This document shows, one piece after another, positions 33,626 through 46,300 of a stretch of 64,000 bases of DNA (positions are counted from its first letter, which is position 1; each line of letters begins with the position of its first letter). The stretch is taken from contig JAQFWX010000008.1 in assembly GCA_027605045.1 (NCBI GenBank), positions 992,001-1,056,000 of the forward strand, given 5' to 3'. Origin of the DNA: Phallus indusiatus (lineage: Eukaryota > Basidiomycota > Agaricomycetes > Phallales > Phallaceae). The position numbers and the translations under genes were made by a program. The notes under the pieces were generated by a model, which worked only from the letters and a program-made list of their open reading frames with translations, did no database searches and was not told the DNA's origin.

Positions 33626-34212
33626 TTAGCGACGCGTCTGGTCCCCTTTAATTTTTTGTAAGGCATCGAGGACGCCTTTCCAAGCGTCTCGTTCGACACG
33701 AATCTCTTGCAAGGGCTTGCTCTCTTTCAGTAATTCGTCGTCGAACGCGTTCGGTGAACCAACACCAGTTATTGGTGGTACGAAGTTAGCGGGGGAGGCA
33801 TCGATAGAGGATGGCGATATTCTCGCTCGACGTAGTTGTGCAAGTACAGCACGCAGTGAGATTTGAATAGCCTAGAACTACGAGTGTCAGCTCAGACACA
33901 ATCAAAGTATGCTGTGTTGTTTTTATTACATCTAAGGTTTCAAAATATTGCGTTACTTCTGATACAAATTGTTCTGAGCGTTCGTCTCCTTCCGGAAGAG
34001 TATCATTTGGATTATCCGTTGGAGGAAGTGCCAAAAGAGACATTGACGATGAGGCTAAAGAAAGAAGACGAATAATGTCCTGTGAAATGCCTATTCTCAG
34101 AACATTCCTGCGCAAAACTACTTTATCAGCTCACCTTCTCAACATTTCCCAATTCCTGAATTTGTCGGGCAGTCGAGCTTGAGTCCCAAGTTGTCTCTAC
34201 CTCATCTGCCAT
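33626..34212 (-). CDS. MED11: Mediator subunit 11 (likely)
   Basis: Start at 34212 (MADEVETTWDSSSTARQIQE). Three exons join in frame. Helical motif IQELGNVEKDIIRLLSLASS, then SMSLLALP, FVSEVTQYFETLDAIQISLR, AVLAQLRRARISPS, and a charged C-terminus ending at 33626-33628. This helix pattern matches the small head-module subunit Med11, which pairs with Med22. It was called by motif likeness only. It is divergently arranged with the ketopantoate reductase, with only 87 bases between starts. Confidence 0.68.
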
Positions 34213-34299
34213 AGCCGGATGCCAGTGTGAGGTTCGACCCGTCCTGCTACCGTCGGAGCTCCAAAAAAAGTAACCGGCACGAATTTCTTGTAGATCCTA

Positions 34300-35625
34300 A
34301 TGCGATTTCACGTTCTTGGAATTGGACCTATAGGTTCATTGGTCGCTTTCCATTTACGTCGAACACTTCCCCCTGCTGTTCCAGTGGCATTGGTGGTCAA
34401 GTCGAGAAGCAGAGCGAGGGCCCTTCGGGAGGCGGATGGTATTGCAATTGAGACTGGCGGGACGTCGCTCATGCAGAAGGGATTCGACGTGGAAGTATTC
34501 GAGCCGCTAGAGGAGATCATACAAGATCTTGTGTACACCAAGCAAGGTGGCGTTGTGCTCCCCAAGAATACAAATAAACCAAAACGAGCGGGCGAATTAT
34601 TGCCAACGCAGGAAAACATGGAGAATCTGAGCAGACCGATTGATTCCGTTATTGTGTGTACAAAAGCACAAACGACAGCTGGAATATTCAAACGTATTAA
34701 ACGACGGTTTACACCGCAGTCGACTATCGTTCTCCTGCAGAACGGAATGGGTGTCTACGAGCAACTTGTTTCGGATGTATTCCGAAATCCGTTGGAACGT
34801 CCTCAATTCATCATAGCGACGACAACACATGCCGCGAGGACCAAGAGTCACGGGAATATATTTCATACCATACATATTGGACATGGAGAGCTCGTCTTTG
34901 GTGTCGTTCCCGATCCTCTTAGCGAACGAGACTTCGAACGCTCGAAATATAACCCGGACGAACCGTCTCACGAACGTGTACTTTCATTAGACGACATTTC
35001 TCCAAAAAACCAAAGTCCTGCTTCAGACAGATGCGGAACCTTACGAGCCACTATCGCTGCTCTAAGTGGAATGCTGCAGCTAAATCCTATCTGGGAAACA
35101 TTTTCAGACTTGCAAATTCGACTACGGAGAAAGCTCGTTGTCAACTCGATTGTTAACCCGCTAACAGCCCTTATTGGAACTTCAAATGGCGCACTATATG
35201 GGGACGAATCTGTTCGATACATCATACAGGCGTTTTGTGATGAAGCTTCCTCTATTTTTGCAAAGGAGTACGCCGGGACTTTGAACTGGACCCCCAATTT
35301 ATCACCTAGCGTTACCGCGGATTCAGAAAACACTCAAAACAATCCATCTAATAACGTTTCTGAATCAGAGAGTGCTCTTTCACTGCCTCCTGGCCTTCGC
35401 TCGGAAGATTTGCAACGAGAAGTATCTCGAGTAATCCAACGCACATCCTTAAATTATTCCTCAATGCTGGTTGATACCTGGAAAGGGCGCGAAACCGAGA
35501 TCGAGCATCTTAACGGCTACATACGGAGATTGGGGAGACAATACAATATTCCGACACCAACGAACGACTTGCTTTACAATTTGATCAAATTCAAAGAAGT
35601 CGCTGTTCCCGCAGTGAAATTTTAA
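34300..35625 (+). CDS. PAN5: 2-dehydropantoate 2-reductase (ketopantoate reductase)
   Basis: A single exon of 441 residues. It begins MRFHVLGIGPIGSL, the GxGxxG Rossmann dinucleotide site (residues 7-12), followed by VVKSRSRARALRE, typical for NADPH binding. Then DSVIVCTKAQTT and TIVLLQNGMGV. The C-terminal helical domain has RRKLVVNSIVNPLTAL, where Lys about 278 and Asn about 282 match the catalytic Lys/Asn, and MLVDTWKGRETEIEHLNGYI, the substrate-loop motif. It reduces ketopantoate to pantoate in coenzyme A biosynthesis. Longer than bacterial PanE (about 300) because of two insertions, as in other fungal enzymes. Confidence 0.93.
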   Translation: MRFHVLGIGPIGSLVAFHLRRTLPPAVPVALVVKSRSRARALREADGIAIETGGTSLMQKGFDVEVFEPLEEIIQDLVYTKQGGVVLPKNTNKPKRAGELLPTQENMENLSRPIDSVIVCTKAQTTAGIFKRIKRRFTPQSTIVLLQNGMGVYEQLVSDVFRNPLERPQFIIATTTHAARTKSHGNIFHTIHIGHGELVFGVVPDPLSERDFERSKYNPDEPSHERVLSLDDISPKNQSPASDRCGTLRATIAALSGMLQLNPIWETFSDLQIRLRRKLVVNSIVNPLTALIGTSNGALYGDESVRYIIQAFCDEASSIFAKEYAGTLNWTPNLSPSVTADSENTQNNPSNNVSESESALSLPPGLRSEDLQREVSRVIQRTSLNYSSMLVDTWKGRETEIEHLNGYIRRLGRQYNIPTPTNDLLYNLIKFKEVAVPAVKF

Positions 35626-36142
35626 ATGTTATCGTCAGGATATCACTGTTTGCAGACCAAAAAAGTATCGAGAATACCACCAAAAGCCTATGTATTTCTT
35701 CAATGATCATCATCAGCATATTTACCTGTATAATAGTGCAATATAATCCCACGCATCTAACAACATTATCCAATTCAAAAACAAAGCCTCGCATGGAAAA
35801 GTACAAATCATTCCGAGTTACCATTGGCTGATGAAGACGATGGCCAATGCCGAAATGCGTGACTTTTCATTTAGTCACAGCTCGTGAAAATATAAAGACG
35901 AGCGCTGGGCTAATTTTTTCTTTCGAACACTTTTTCTTTTCCTTTAAGCATTTTACTTGAAGGTAAGCGGAGAACCATTCTTATAATTTTTTTTCTTCGA
36001 AGATGAGCCCAATAGATGACGAGTCTGAAAGCACTTTGTGCTCATGATGAGTCTTTTCAAATTTCCATTCATGCAATTCTGAATTTTCTCTGAATTTTTA
36101 CGATACACTTTAAGCAGAGTTACTCATGAACCTTTTCTGCAG
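35626..36142. other. Intergenic, with probable TSR4 5' leader
   Basis: About 500 bp. The ATG of the next gene follows a CTGCAG acceptor-like site directly, so a 5'-untranslated exon with an intron may lie at its right end. No other feature seen. Confidence 0.45.
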
Positions 36143-37773
36143 ATGGCGAGTAAATACGATGATGAAGATTGGTCGGATTCCGATGATGAGGTTCAAGATT
36201 TGAAGGAAGTGGAAACATCCGTCTTACTTGGTATTCCTGACGGGGAAATTGAAGAGTCTGCTGATATAACTGATCCTTCTGTATCTCGAATCGGTGGCCT
36301 TCCAGTTGCGTTTAAACAAGGGTTTATTGCCACTATCCGTTGTTGATATGGTTAATCAGGCATCTCTTCCTACCAAATTACTCCCATTCTCGAGTTCTCT
36401 CTGCAAGTCGTGTTCCAACCCGATGCCTTTGCTTACCCAGATGTGGTGTCCTTTCGAGGGAAGTGCTATGGATCGTGTGTTGTATGTGTGGGGCTGTGAG
36501 CGAGCAACATGTCAACGAAAAGAAGGAAGGTGGGTTGCTATTCCTTTTCTCATTTCTCCGGTGGACAATTATATTCCGTCGTGTACTTGTTGGGAGATAG
36601 TTTTAATATATTATTTATTCTTTAATACCTTTGCTGAGTACAAACATTTTTGAAAGCTAGTGTACGAGCCTGGCGTGGTCTCAAATTCAATGCTCGCTAC
36701 GCTGCGAAACTAGAGAAGAAGAAAGCTCGAGAAGCCGAAAAAGCTCAAAAGCTCACTGCTGAAAAGGCGAAGCTGGAGAAAGAGAAACAACAACAGAGTG
36801 TTAACCCTTTCTCCGTAAGTGAACAGCATGCTGTGAGGTCGTAAAGTTAATGTTCAATGTAGCTTTCTTCGGGTGCGCACAGTGGTATGACGTTCGGCCT
36901 AGGTACACAGCTGTTCGGAGGGGAGTCAGTTGAGGTGCAAGAAGATCCTCCGGCGGAAAATAGTTCCGATAATAAAGTGGCTGAAGAAGAAGAAGGGAAT
37001 GAAGATGATGCAGACGAATTAGCAGACAAGATGGATAATCTGGTGATGGATAGTCCAGAACTCTCAGACGACTGGAAATCGACACCCTCATATAACCCTG
37101 TTTATCTTTCGACCATCTCCGAATATTTACCACCACCACCAAAAATAAAACGTGGAGTTGAAGTAGAAGACGGTTTGGATGACGCAAAGAAGTCGGGTGG
37201 ACAAGATTGGAGTCATGAAGCTTGGGAGAACGTTGCCGATATTGATAGTGCTTTCGAACGATTTACGAAAAGGATAGAAAACGAGCCGGAGCAATGTGTG
37301 AGGTGAGGTCGCAGCTGATTCCCAAGCTTTTTTCTCGAAACCTAATATGACACCTTAGATATGATTTACGAGGAGTGCCATTGCTATTTGGATCCAAGGA
37401 CAAGGTCGCTGAGAAATTGTATCCGCCCCCACCGCCTCCTCCTTTCAATACTAAACCTGGATTTGCAGTCTCTGCCTCTCAACGAAGGGTTTATGATCCC
37501 GAAGCGGCAGGCAAATGCGACACCTGTGGGAAGCGTAGAGTATTTGAGTGTCAGTTGATGCCAAACCTCATTAACGTTTTGCGAGATCAGAAGAAAAAAG
37601 TGGAAGTTCCCAAACCCACTTCACCCAAAAGTCAAGAAGAACGAAAACGAGAACTTTTAGAGGCTGGGATGGAATGGGGGACATGTTTTATTTTCTCGTG
37701 CTCTGAGGATTGTTGTACTGAGGAAAGTGAATGCTGGCGCGAGGAACTTGTTCTCGTCCAATGGGATGATTGA
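36143..37773 (+). CDS. TSR4: PDCD2/Tsr4 family ribosome-assembly chaperone
   Basis: Starts MASKYDDEDWSDSDDEVQD. Exon 1 has ETSVLLGIPDGEIEES and RIGGLP; the next exon has the zinc-binding motifs CKSCSNPMPLLTQMWCPF and YVWGCERATCQRKEG; then VRAWRGLKFNARYAAKLEKK. A Glu-rich, low-complexity middle follows. The last exon carries the PDCD2 C-terminal domain: FERFTKRIENEPEQCVRY, KCDTCGKRRVFECQLMPNLI, GMEWGTCFIFSCS and EELVLVQWDD. Tsr4 is the dedicated chaperone of ribosomal protein Rps2 (uS5) in the 40S pathway. Starts directly after an acceptor-like site, so a leader intron is probable. Confidence 0.9.
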
Positions 37774-38117
37774 ACATGTAGAAAAAATACATCTCAAATT
37801 TATATTCTTGGGTTTATCAGACCGCAGTTGTGGACCACGACAGAAGTCGAGTTGTGATTACATGTTTATGTGATTGGGTGATTAAGCGCTCGCTAAAGTC
37901 ACGTGAAATGTCGTGCCCCATGTGGACCCAGGTAGGCCAACATGAGTACCTCCGTCTTTTTACCAAGTCCAATATTTGAAGTCGGCTACGGGACTTTTTC
38001 TCTTGTACAGCTACACCTTTTCCTCGTTTTTTCTTCTTTATATTTCTCCAATTTACTTTCTTTGTATAGCTGTGCTTTTAATTGCTCTGCGTTTGCATAC
38101 ACGGACCCAACTTGCAT
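37774..38117. promoter_or_regulatory. Upstream region of the CCCH-Smr gene
   Basis: 344 bp, containing the 8-base palindrome TCACGTGA (37899-37906), an E-box type site, and a CT-rich, TATAG-containing leader near 38040-38070. A CACGTG-type factor could bind. Confidence 0.5.
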
Positions 38118-41041
38118 ATGATGTCGGTGGCCGTCCAAGAGGAAAGGGCCACCAGCTTGTCAGCAATGACAGATGTAGACCATTCTGCCAATTCTGCCGC
38201 CGTCAACTTAATGAAATATCCTCATACTCGCGCTATTTTGAACGTAATTGCTTCCATTGCAAAGGCTGGTGACAGAGACTCGCTCGGTGTCGATCAAGAA
38301 GCTGAAGATTCACGTATCACACCTGCTCTGGTTTCTCGTGTGGTAGCATTGTTGCAGGAGGAGAAGGAGGATGAGTTGAAGGTTTACTTGAAGGATGCGT
38401 TCCAGATACCCGACCTAGTAGTATGTCCTTTTCATTTCTTTCGCATGAGGCTCTTATCTTATTTTTTTCGCATCGGAAAGGATGACGCTTTACTTGAACA
38501 TAATCTCCTCGAGCTCATGCACAAACACCGTGATGATATCTCTGGTGTTCCATTTGTTTTCTTGACTCCCATTAAACGACCGCTTTCTCGCCCTTCGTCT
38601 CGGGCATCTTCTCATTCCCATAGACTTGGACCCAATAGACCGGATACACCTATCTCTTCGCCCTCTTCTCCATTGGTTACTAGTTTTCGTCGGCCGCACA
38701 CGCCTTCTGTATCTCCATTGGCTGGAGGTGCGGCCATCCCAGCAACGGTGTTAACACAACCCTCAAGCGCCTCTTCATCTCCACTATCCTCGCCGCACCT
38801 CCTGAATGCCAAAGCCATTGAGTTTCGTCCAATAACAAGGCCGCTCTCTGCAGGTTCTGGCGCTAATTCTCTTTCTGGCCTTGCACCCAGGACGGATACG
38901 CCATCCCCCGATTTGTGGGCCCATAATTCGTCCCGTGTAACGTCGAACTTGGCTATTGCCGCGCCGTTATTGCCGGAAGCATCATATGTGCCTACGGCCC
39001 CGCGATCAATCACCCCTAGCAATTTACATCGATCATCCAATATAGATGAGGATTATGAGGCCGAATTCGATCCTTTTGCAGCCAAACCGAACGTCACTGC
39101 ACCCTTTGTGCCATCGGGCTTATCTGATCCTGAATTACAGTGGTCTACGTCCTCTAACTCAACCTCTTCTCAATCAAACTCTCTAGAAACCTCTTCTTCT
39201 GTTAGACCCGGTGATGCCGATGCTTTCCTTGGCTATGATTTCCCCCCAAATTTCCAACCTAAAGATTTCGATTTTGACACGCGAGATGACTACTTTGCAT
39301 TCCAGGAGGATGACGATCAGGTGGACTTGTTAACGGACGGAATGACCCCATTGGATGTTCTTACGTCGGTTTTTGGCCAGACATTGTCACCAGATCAGCT
39401 CAATGAAGCTCTTGAGATGAACGGATTTGATTTCGAGAGTGCGATGGCCTGGTTAGTCGATAAATCACTTCCTCAACAATCGCAGTCCTACTCTCCCATA
39501 CCCTCGCCGCGACCTCAGCATTTGGGAGGAAAAATCACTGTTATTCCGAGAGACTCGGCCTACATGCTTCGCGGCGGTCGTGGATTTTCTCCAGGCGGGA
39601 GGGCCAGCCCTCGATATGGCGCTCGGCCGGTCCAAGGTCCTAATAGGGTTTGCCGCTACTTCTTAGCTGGGGAATGCATGCGAGCGGATTGTCGTTTTAG
39701 GTAAAGCACTGTATTTCTCTCTTGATAGCCTATCTGTGAACTCAATCTGGATCGATCTTAGTCATGACATAGAGCGAGCCATGTGTCGATTCTGGTTGCG
39801 GGGAAACTGTGCGAAACAGGAGAGTTGTGAATTTTTACATCAAATACCTAATGATGTTGATGTTTCGGCTCTTACTGCTGCTATGTCTGGAGCAAATTTC
39901 CAAAGTGATAGTAGAGAATCGACGCCACCTCCTGAAGAGTTTCCGACTTTAGGTCAGCATGATATGGGTCGAGGTCGTAGGGGCATGTACCCTCAACGAG
40001 CATATGATCCTGGTCGGACCCGATTCGCAGCTGCCGTCAAAATGCAACCCTCGTCTACACGGTTTAGCCGACGTCCTGACTTGAGCCGTATCAACAGTAG
40101 TAATGGATCCTTACCTGGACATAACGGGGGTATACCAGTGCCTCGACCGTCGCCCCGTATCAAACTACGTCCTCCGACCCTTCTTCCTACATTGCCTACC
40201 GGAGATTCAGTGAACAGGCTTTATATGTCGTATCGTCACAGAGCCTTACAACTTGGATCCGCTCGTAACGCCTGCTTATCTCGTGCGGCTGATGCCTGGC
40301 GACGAGGTGATGGCGCTGCCGCTAAGCGCTTCAGCCGCGAAGGCCACGAACTCAACGCGAAAATGGGAGGCGAGGCTGCTGAGGCTGCCAGTCGGCTAGT
40401 CAAAGAGCGTGTTAGGCTCGCCGCCGAGGCCGTCAGAGGCCGAGACGCATCGTGGAGCGATGACCCCAGGGATAGGAGCGACCGTGGCAAGGTCGTGGCG
40501 GGTGGACTCGGGGTGATCCTTGGAGTTGCCAATAAAGAAACAGGATCAGAAAAGAGCACGGCGCGGTCGACCCCTGATGAAAGAACAGAAGTCTTACTTG
40601 ATTTGCATGGTCTACATGCTAATGAAGCTGTTGATGTATTAGATAAGTTTTTGATATCGGTATGGAAGCCTTGCTCTTCATATTATTTTTCATCCTGCTA
40701 ATTATACTATTTTCAAATTGTTTTTTTTTTCAGCTGGATAAGGAAGGGTTTTATGGCATCGGTATGTCGTGTTTATGTGAGCAAGTAGAGGCGATTAACT
40801 GAAATCCATTAGCTTACGTCGTTGTGGGTGAAGAAAAGCACACTGGTACGCAAGACCCTGCACGAGGTGCATCACGGAATCGCCTTGGAACTGCCGTTCG
40901 TGGATGGCTGCATGATTGGGGATGTAAGTGCACATCCTCCCATGGACACTAAATGAGAAAGCAAATATTAATTTGTTATATATAGATCCTTGGAACGAAC
41001 GGGATGGTATTATCGTTGTCGACCCGCTTACTCATGCTTAG
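38118..41041 (+). CDS. CCCH zinc finger, CUE-like and Smr domain protein
   Basis: Start at 38118 (MMSVAVQEERATSLSAM; a second ATG follows directly). Domains in order: N-terminal helical region, long Ser/Pro-rich linker, a UBA/CUE-like segment (DVLTSVFGQTLSPDQLNEAL with FDFESAMAWLVD), two CCCH fingers (CRYFLAGECMRADCRF, then CRFWLRGNCAKQESCEFLH split by an intron near 39704-39770), a DUF1771 helix pair (AADAWRRGDGAAAKRFSREG, HELNAKMGGEAAEAASR), and a C-terminal Smr domain with LDLHGLHANEAVDVLD and YVVVGEEKHTG. Stop at 41039-41041. The Smr LDLHG motif is typical of RNA-cleaving members such as yeast Cue2, which acts in no-go decay. A similar RNA-surveillance role here is inference. Confidence 0.85.
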
Positions 41042-41578
41042 TAGTTGGTTAATCTGTGTATCTTGCTGTGTTTCCATTCGGTAAAACAAAAAGGAAGTGA
41101 GCCGTCGCTGTATTTGGGCGTGTTTCGTATGGAATGATTTTTGTTCGCTACTCAAATTGTATGATGTACTGTATGAAATATAAAGAGTCTCTTCAAAACT
41201 ATTATCCGTTCCCGTTCCGGAGCTATGCTGTACAAGAGTATCCAAGAGGATATGAGACAGTATGAGGTAGCCGGTAACCCGAGCGACATATGCACCGGTT
41301 TGCGCAAGGCCTGCCCAGCCGAGGATGAATCAACAGAATCAACAGGGAAGCCATATTTCGTCACGTGTCACGCGTCACGGGTATTAGTACAGCGCGTGTG
41401 CGCATGCTATGCGAGAGCTGATATATTTACCTGTGTCACAGTACAATTGCAACGGGGTGACATTCTCAGTGCTGGCAGCTGTAAATCTTCCAGGCGTCCA
41501 ACACTCCCTCTTCGCGTTTGGACTATTCACATTTCTGGGTCCAGCACCTTAGCCACACCTCAGCGGTTTCCCTCAAAT
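41042..41578. promoter_or_regulatory. Intergenic with CACGTG/ACGCGT cluster
   Basis: 537 bp. At 41361-41379 TCACGTG, TCACGCG and TCACG follow one another, overlapping an E-box (CACGTG) and an ACGCGT (MCB-like) core. A similar set (CACGTG and ACGCGT) lies at 43246-43264, upstream of the next-but-one gene. An in-frame open reading upstream of 41579 is not supported by motif evidence. Confidence 0.45.
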
Positions 41579-43049
41579 ATGTCGCAACCTTCGTCCGAAA
41601 TCCCCGATCACAATACACACCCAGACATTGACATTGACACAGACGCAATCCCGAATCCGAACCGCTCTTCGATAGACCTCTCCATGGAACTTGAACGACA
41701 ACTGGAAGCGGATGCTGATGACCAGACCACATTAACAAAGCAGCAGCGACTGTCCTTGGATCCGAATGTGCTGGTACATATCGTCACGCAGCTACGAGAG
41801 TCTATTGACACTCTCAACCACGAAAAGGAGGATCTGGTCAAACAGCTAACAGAAAGCCATTCGCGTATCGCCGAGTTCAAAGACACAATTTCTCTGCTGA
41901 TGGAACGCTGCTCTACACTGGAAACTGACCTTGATGCTTCTCGGAAAAAGAATAAGGATGATGAAGAAGCTATTGTCATGCTTCGATCAAAAGGTGAATT
42001 TCCCTGCCTTGTATGTGATATGAAATTTCCTAATGCAAATTCCTGATTTAGTCGAGGAAAGCAGACAGGGTCTTATGAGGTTGCAGTCGGAGCGCAATGC
42101 TGAAAATTCGAACAAGCACAAACGTATGACTTTGGACGTGAACGCGCCCGCACGCACATCCTGGGGTTCCCCGCGCTCTGCTAATAGAACCTCTTTTACG
42201 CCAATTACGGGATCAGGAGTTGCAGGAATTCCGTCGAACCTTAGCCGACGGAGTCCGTCGTTGTCCATTAATGAAACTGACCCAGGATTTGCTGCTTTTG
42301 TAGCAAGCTTGCCAAACTCGCCTGTAAAAGCCGGGACAGATCGAGCTAGTCGTCATAGATCTAGTATGTACGGTGTCCCTCCTACCGACCGGATCAGTCC
42401 AGGTCGAGTTAGCCCCGCGTCTGTTGAAACAGAGTCTTTGAAACGCGAATTGGCTGCCGCTAAAGCTGAACTCGAGGAGACAAAGAACGAACTACTCGAA
42501 TCGAACGAGGCTCGTGATGCTAACGCGTCTTGCGTCAAAGCATTGCGGGATTATATCAGTCAGCTAGGCCCTGCTGACTCTCCGACCTCAGTCTCGCCAA
42601 TGAATATACCGAAAAGCGAAAGCAAGCCCACAAAGTCATCTGGATGGAATTTGAATTTATTATGGGCTACTACGAATCACGACGTTACAACCGGAACAAA
42701 ACCACGAGCAGCTTCGATAACTTCTGCACGGTCTGCAATATCAGATGATCAGAATGCAGTCGCACAGCCCGTCCCGCTCCGAAGTAAGTTTGGCTCTCTC
42801 TTCGCCAGACAAACGTCCGTCAGTTCAACAAGCACGCATCCCTTATCCTCCGAATTTAACCACGATGAACCCATTCTCAATGGCTCAGACGTCTCTTCTA
42901 TTATATCCGTTCCGGAAACCTCGGCTCCTCATAGCCCTCCAGCGGCCGATAAGAATCCTTCTGTTTATATCCATCACGAAGCAGATGAAAATACCCCTGT
43001 GCCGAACGACAGAGATCATGTGGATTTGAAGAAAATACCATCAACATAA
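41579..43049 (+). CDS. Coiled-coil protein, function unknown
   Basis: Two exons: 41579-41992 and about 42053-43049, joined near ...MLRSKVEESRQGLMRLQSER. N-terminal acidic region (DIDIDTDAIPNPN), long coiled coil (QLRESIDTLNHEKEDLVKQL), Ser/Pro-rich middle with SPR and RRSPSLS sites that look like kinase targets, a second coiled coil (LKRELAAAKAELEETKNELL), and a C-terminal disordered, Ser-rich region. No known domain recognised. Such a layout is often found in cytoskeletal or vesicle-tethering proteins, but no function should be assigned. Confidence 0.75.
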
Positions 43050-43319
43050 AAAATAACGTTTTCTGATTTTCATTTTTCGTCCTTCGCATGCAATGATTCG
43101 TGTCATGTTTTTCCCTACTTTATGCGTGTAGCGTGTTTATGATGTACTTATACTAGAATTCATATCGGCGATACAGCCTAATGCCAGTCAAATAGTTTTC
43201 AATTTGTTTCCAATACGATCGTTAAGGTACCTTCTTGAATCTTGACACGTGCGTCACACGCGTGACACACTGGCTCTCGGAACGTCCCAGTCCTCAGCTG
43301 GAAAGCAGCTGCAGCTTGA

Positions 43320-46300
43320 ATGGAGCATTACGATCCTCGCACAAGAACAAAAGTTGCCCTAAAAACGAAACGTATACTGACAAACTCGTACAGTCCATCT
43401 TTCATTTCTCTCAGTATTTCAAATTAAATGAATTGAACCAGGTTATCTGCCGAACAGTTGTCACAATTAGTTGTGCCTAATATATTCTTTGTTTGTTCTC
43501 TTATCGCTGCCAAAGAATGGATCCTAGATGAGCATGCAACTCCCATGTGGGTCGTTCTCAGAGTGCTTGGGAGTGGAACAATTGGGTCACTGGCGTGGAT
43601 GTCTTTTGGGAATCGACCCCTAACAGCTAATCTAGACGTAAGCGAACAATAACAACAACACAACGATTAGCTGCAAGCTGATTTGACACTGATTCGTTTG
43701 TAGTGGACGACAATCGCAGGTGTTGCCTTTCTAACATTCGTTCAGCAATTGTCTGTTTATATCATGCTTCAACGGTTATCTGCTGTTCGGTCAGGCCCTT
43801 CCGTTGTTTGGATTTATCACCCCTGTCTGATTGTAGTGTTTTTATAAGTGCATTGATACTTCTCCAGGCCTCAAAAGCTATCTTCGATTCTCTTGCGACG
43901 GTGTGTTGATATCTGAAATCTGCTATTGCTCTAATTACAAGTGGAATTTAGCCTCGACAATCACCCCTTTGTATTCTGGCCGTACTTCTATCGTTTGCAT
44001 CATCTTCCGAATACTCTTTGAAAAGCGCTGCGCATGTTCTTCCCGCTTATATTGCCTTGATTTTTCATGTCTCGGTATCAAATGCTCTCGAGACAACATG
44101 GAAGCACTCCGATCTTGCTGTAATGTCTGGAAAGGGTCATGTTCAGGCACTAACGATTTCACTATCGTTTGCTATTTCAGCTGTATTCTATGGACTCGGT
44201 CGTGCCACTGTAAGAGTCTTTATATTGTCGTATCTTCAAACCTTAAGTTTGTTTTTTTTGCAGTCCATGATCCCCGAGTCTATCATCCTCCCCTATTCTT
44301 CGTATTACCCTATACCATTCATTGCCGTATCTACACTCTATTTGTTTCCCAAGGCATCTCGTTCTATCAGTTCCCTTATTCCACCCTGGCAAATATTCTT
44401 GCTGTCACTCCTTAGCACCACGGCATTTTCCATGCTTTTTGGCTATCTCGCGTTCCATCAACAGTTTTCCTTCATAGACCCTATTGTTGCATGCCTTTTA
44501 CTCTACGGTACGAATTACTCTCGCGTTTGAACTCTCGCAGAATTTTGACTTGTTATTAAGGATCCGCACTGACACTGAAAGATCCTGAGGGTATACCTCC
44601 CACCTCAAGCACGTCAAGACTAGTGGACTCATATCTCAAGATTATCTTATCAAATCCTGAATCCCGAAAGATTTTTTACTTTCTTTTGCTTAATTTATCA
44701 TATATGGGCATACAAGTTGTCTATGGCATCGTCACAAATTCTTTGGGTCTGATTTCGGATGGTAAATAGCGTTGTTTAACGATATATTTCCTTGGTACTA
44801 ATCTGTTTTTCACAGCCATCCACATGGCATTTGACTGCATCGCTATTGCTATGGGATTGTTTGCTTCTGTTGCAGCTACATGGATGCCCAATGAACAATA
44901 TACATATGGGTATGTATTTGATACTGAATAATCGTTCAATTTTCATATCATTCTCTAGCTATGGTCGTATCGAGACGCTGTCGGGTTTCGCGAATGGGAT
45001 CTTTTTGCTTTTAATTTCTATATTTATTATTTTTGAAGCCATTCAACGACTGTAAGAGTAACATTGTTCTCCCTTTAGATATCCAGCTGATTGACAATGT
45101 TTATACAGTATCGATCCCCCAGAAATGAGCACGAATCAGCTGTTACTTGTGAGCAGTTTGGGCTTGGCCGTCAATCTCTTTGGTATGTTTGCTATGGGAG
45201 GGCACCATCATCATGTAGGTTCGCTTTAAAATATATAGTCTCTCTTGCTTATAAGGACACAGGGCGGACATTCACATTCACATGGAGGCCATTCTCATGG
45301 ACAAAGCCATTCATCTTCCGATCATTCACATACTCATAGCAGCTCGCCGATTCATCAACAACTGGATCATTCAAATACCCATTCACATTCTCATTCAGAA
45401 GCTCACGCACACTCGCACTCGCATTCGCATTCACATCTGCAGCCACCACAAATCGTTCATTCCCATAGTCATAGTCACGATACCCAGACTCAGACCCATA
45501 ACCCAGGACATACCCGGTCGTCTACACATTCCCATTTCTCTTTATCGCCAACTATTCCTTCTTCTGGGCACCGTCGAACAGTATCTATTGTATCTACTAA
45601 TGACCTAAAGGAAAACCAGCATCAACCTCTCTCACCTATCTCACCGACATCCCCCACATCTATTAACGGACATCGACGATCAGCGAGTCATTTAAATGGC
45701 GTAGACCCAGATCTTCTGCACTTAAATTCACCAGAGAGTCCGGAAACCCCTCTCACACCTAGCTATCAGTTCGGACTAGACACTCATTTTACGGAACATC
45801 ATCACTCACAACATGTACCTAATCTGCATGACCATAGCCACCATCCCCCAGTTCACGAAGGACACAGTCACAACATGCGCGGTGTAAGTACACAATTGAT
45901 CAAAAGAGGAAAAAACAGGACTGAATGGTTTTCATCAGGTTTTCTTGCATGTCATGGCAGACACGCTGGGATCTGTTGGCGTTATCATATCTACTTTATT
46001 GATTCAACTCTATGGATGGACTGGTTTCGATCCGATTGCATCTCTTTTCATTGCCATTCTTATTGCTGCCAGTGTTCTACCTTTGGTCATTGATTCCGGA
46101 AGGGTCCTTTCATTGAGCGTCGATAAAGGGCGTGATCGTAAAATTCAAAATACGTTACAAGAGGTAGCAATCTCATTAAATGAACCAGCTATTTTACACA
46201 TGCTAAGTACTCATTTTTTCAGCTAAAACATATCGATGAGATCGAGTCGTATTCACACGCACGCTTCTGGCCGAAAGATTCTGCGAAACTGGTTGGATCT

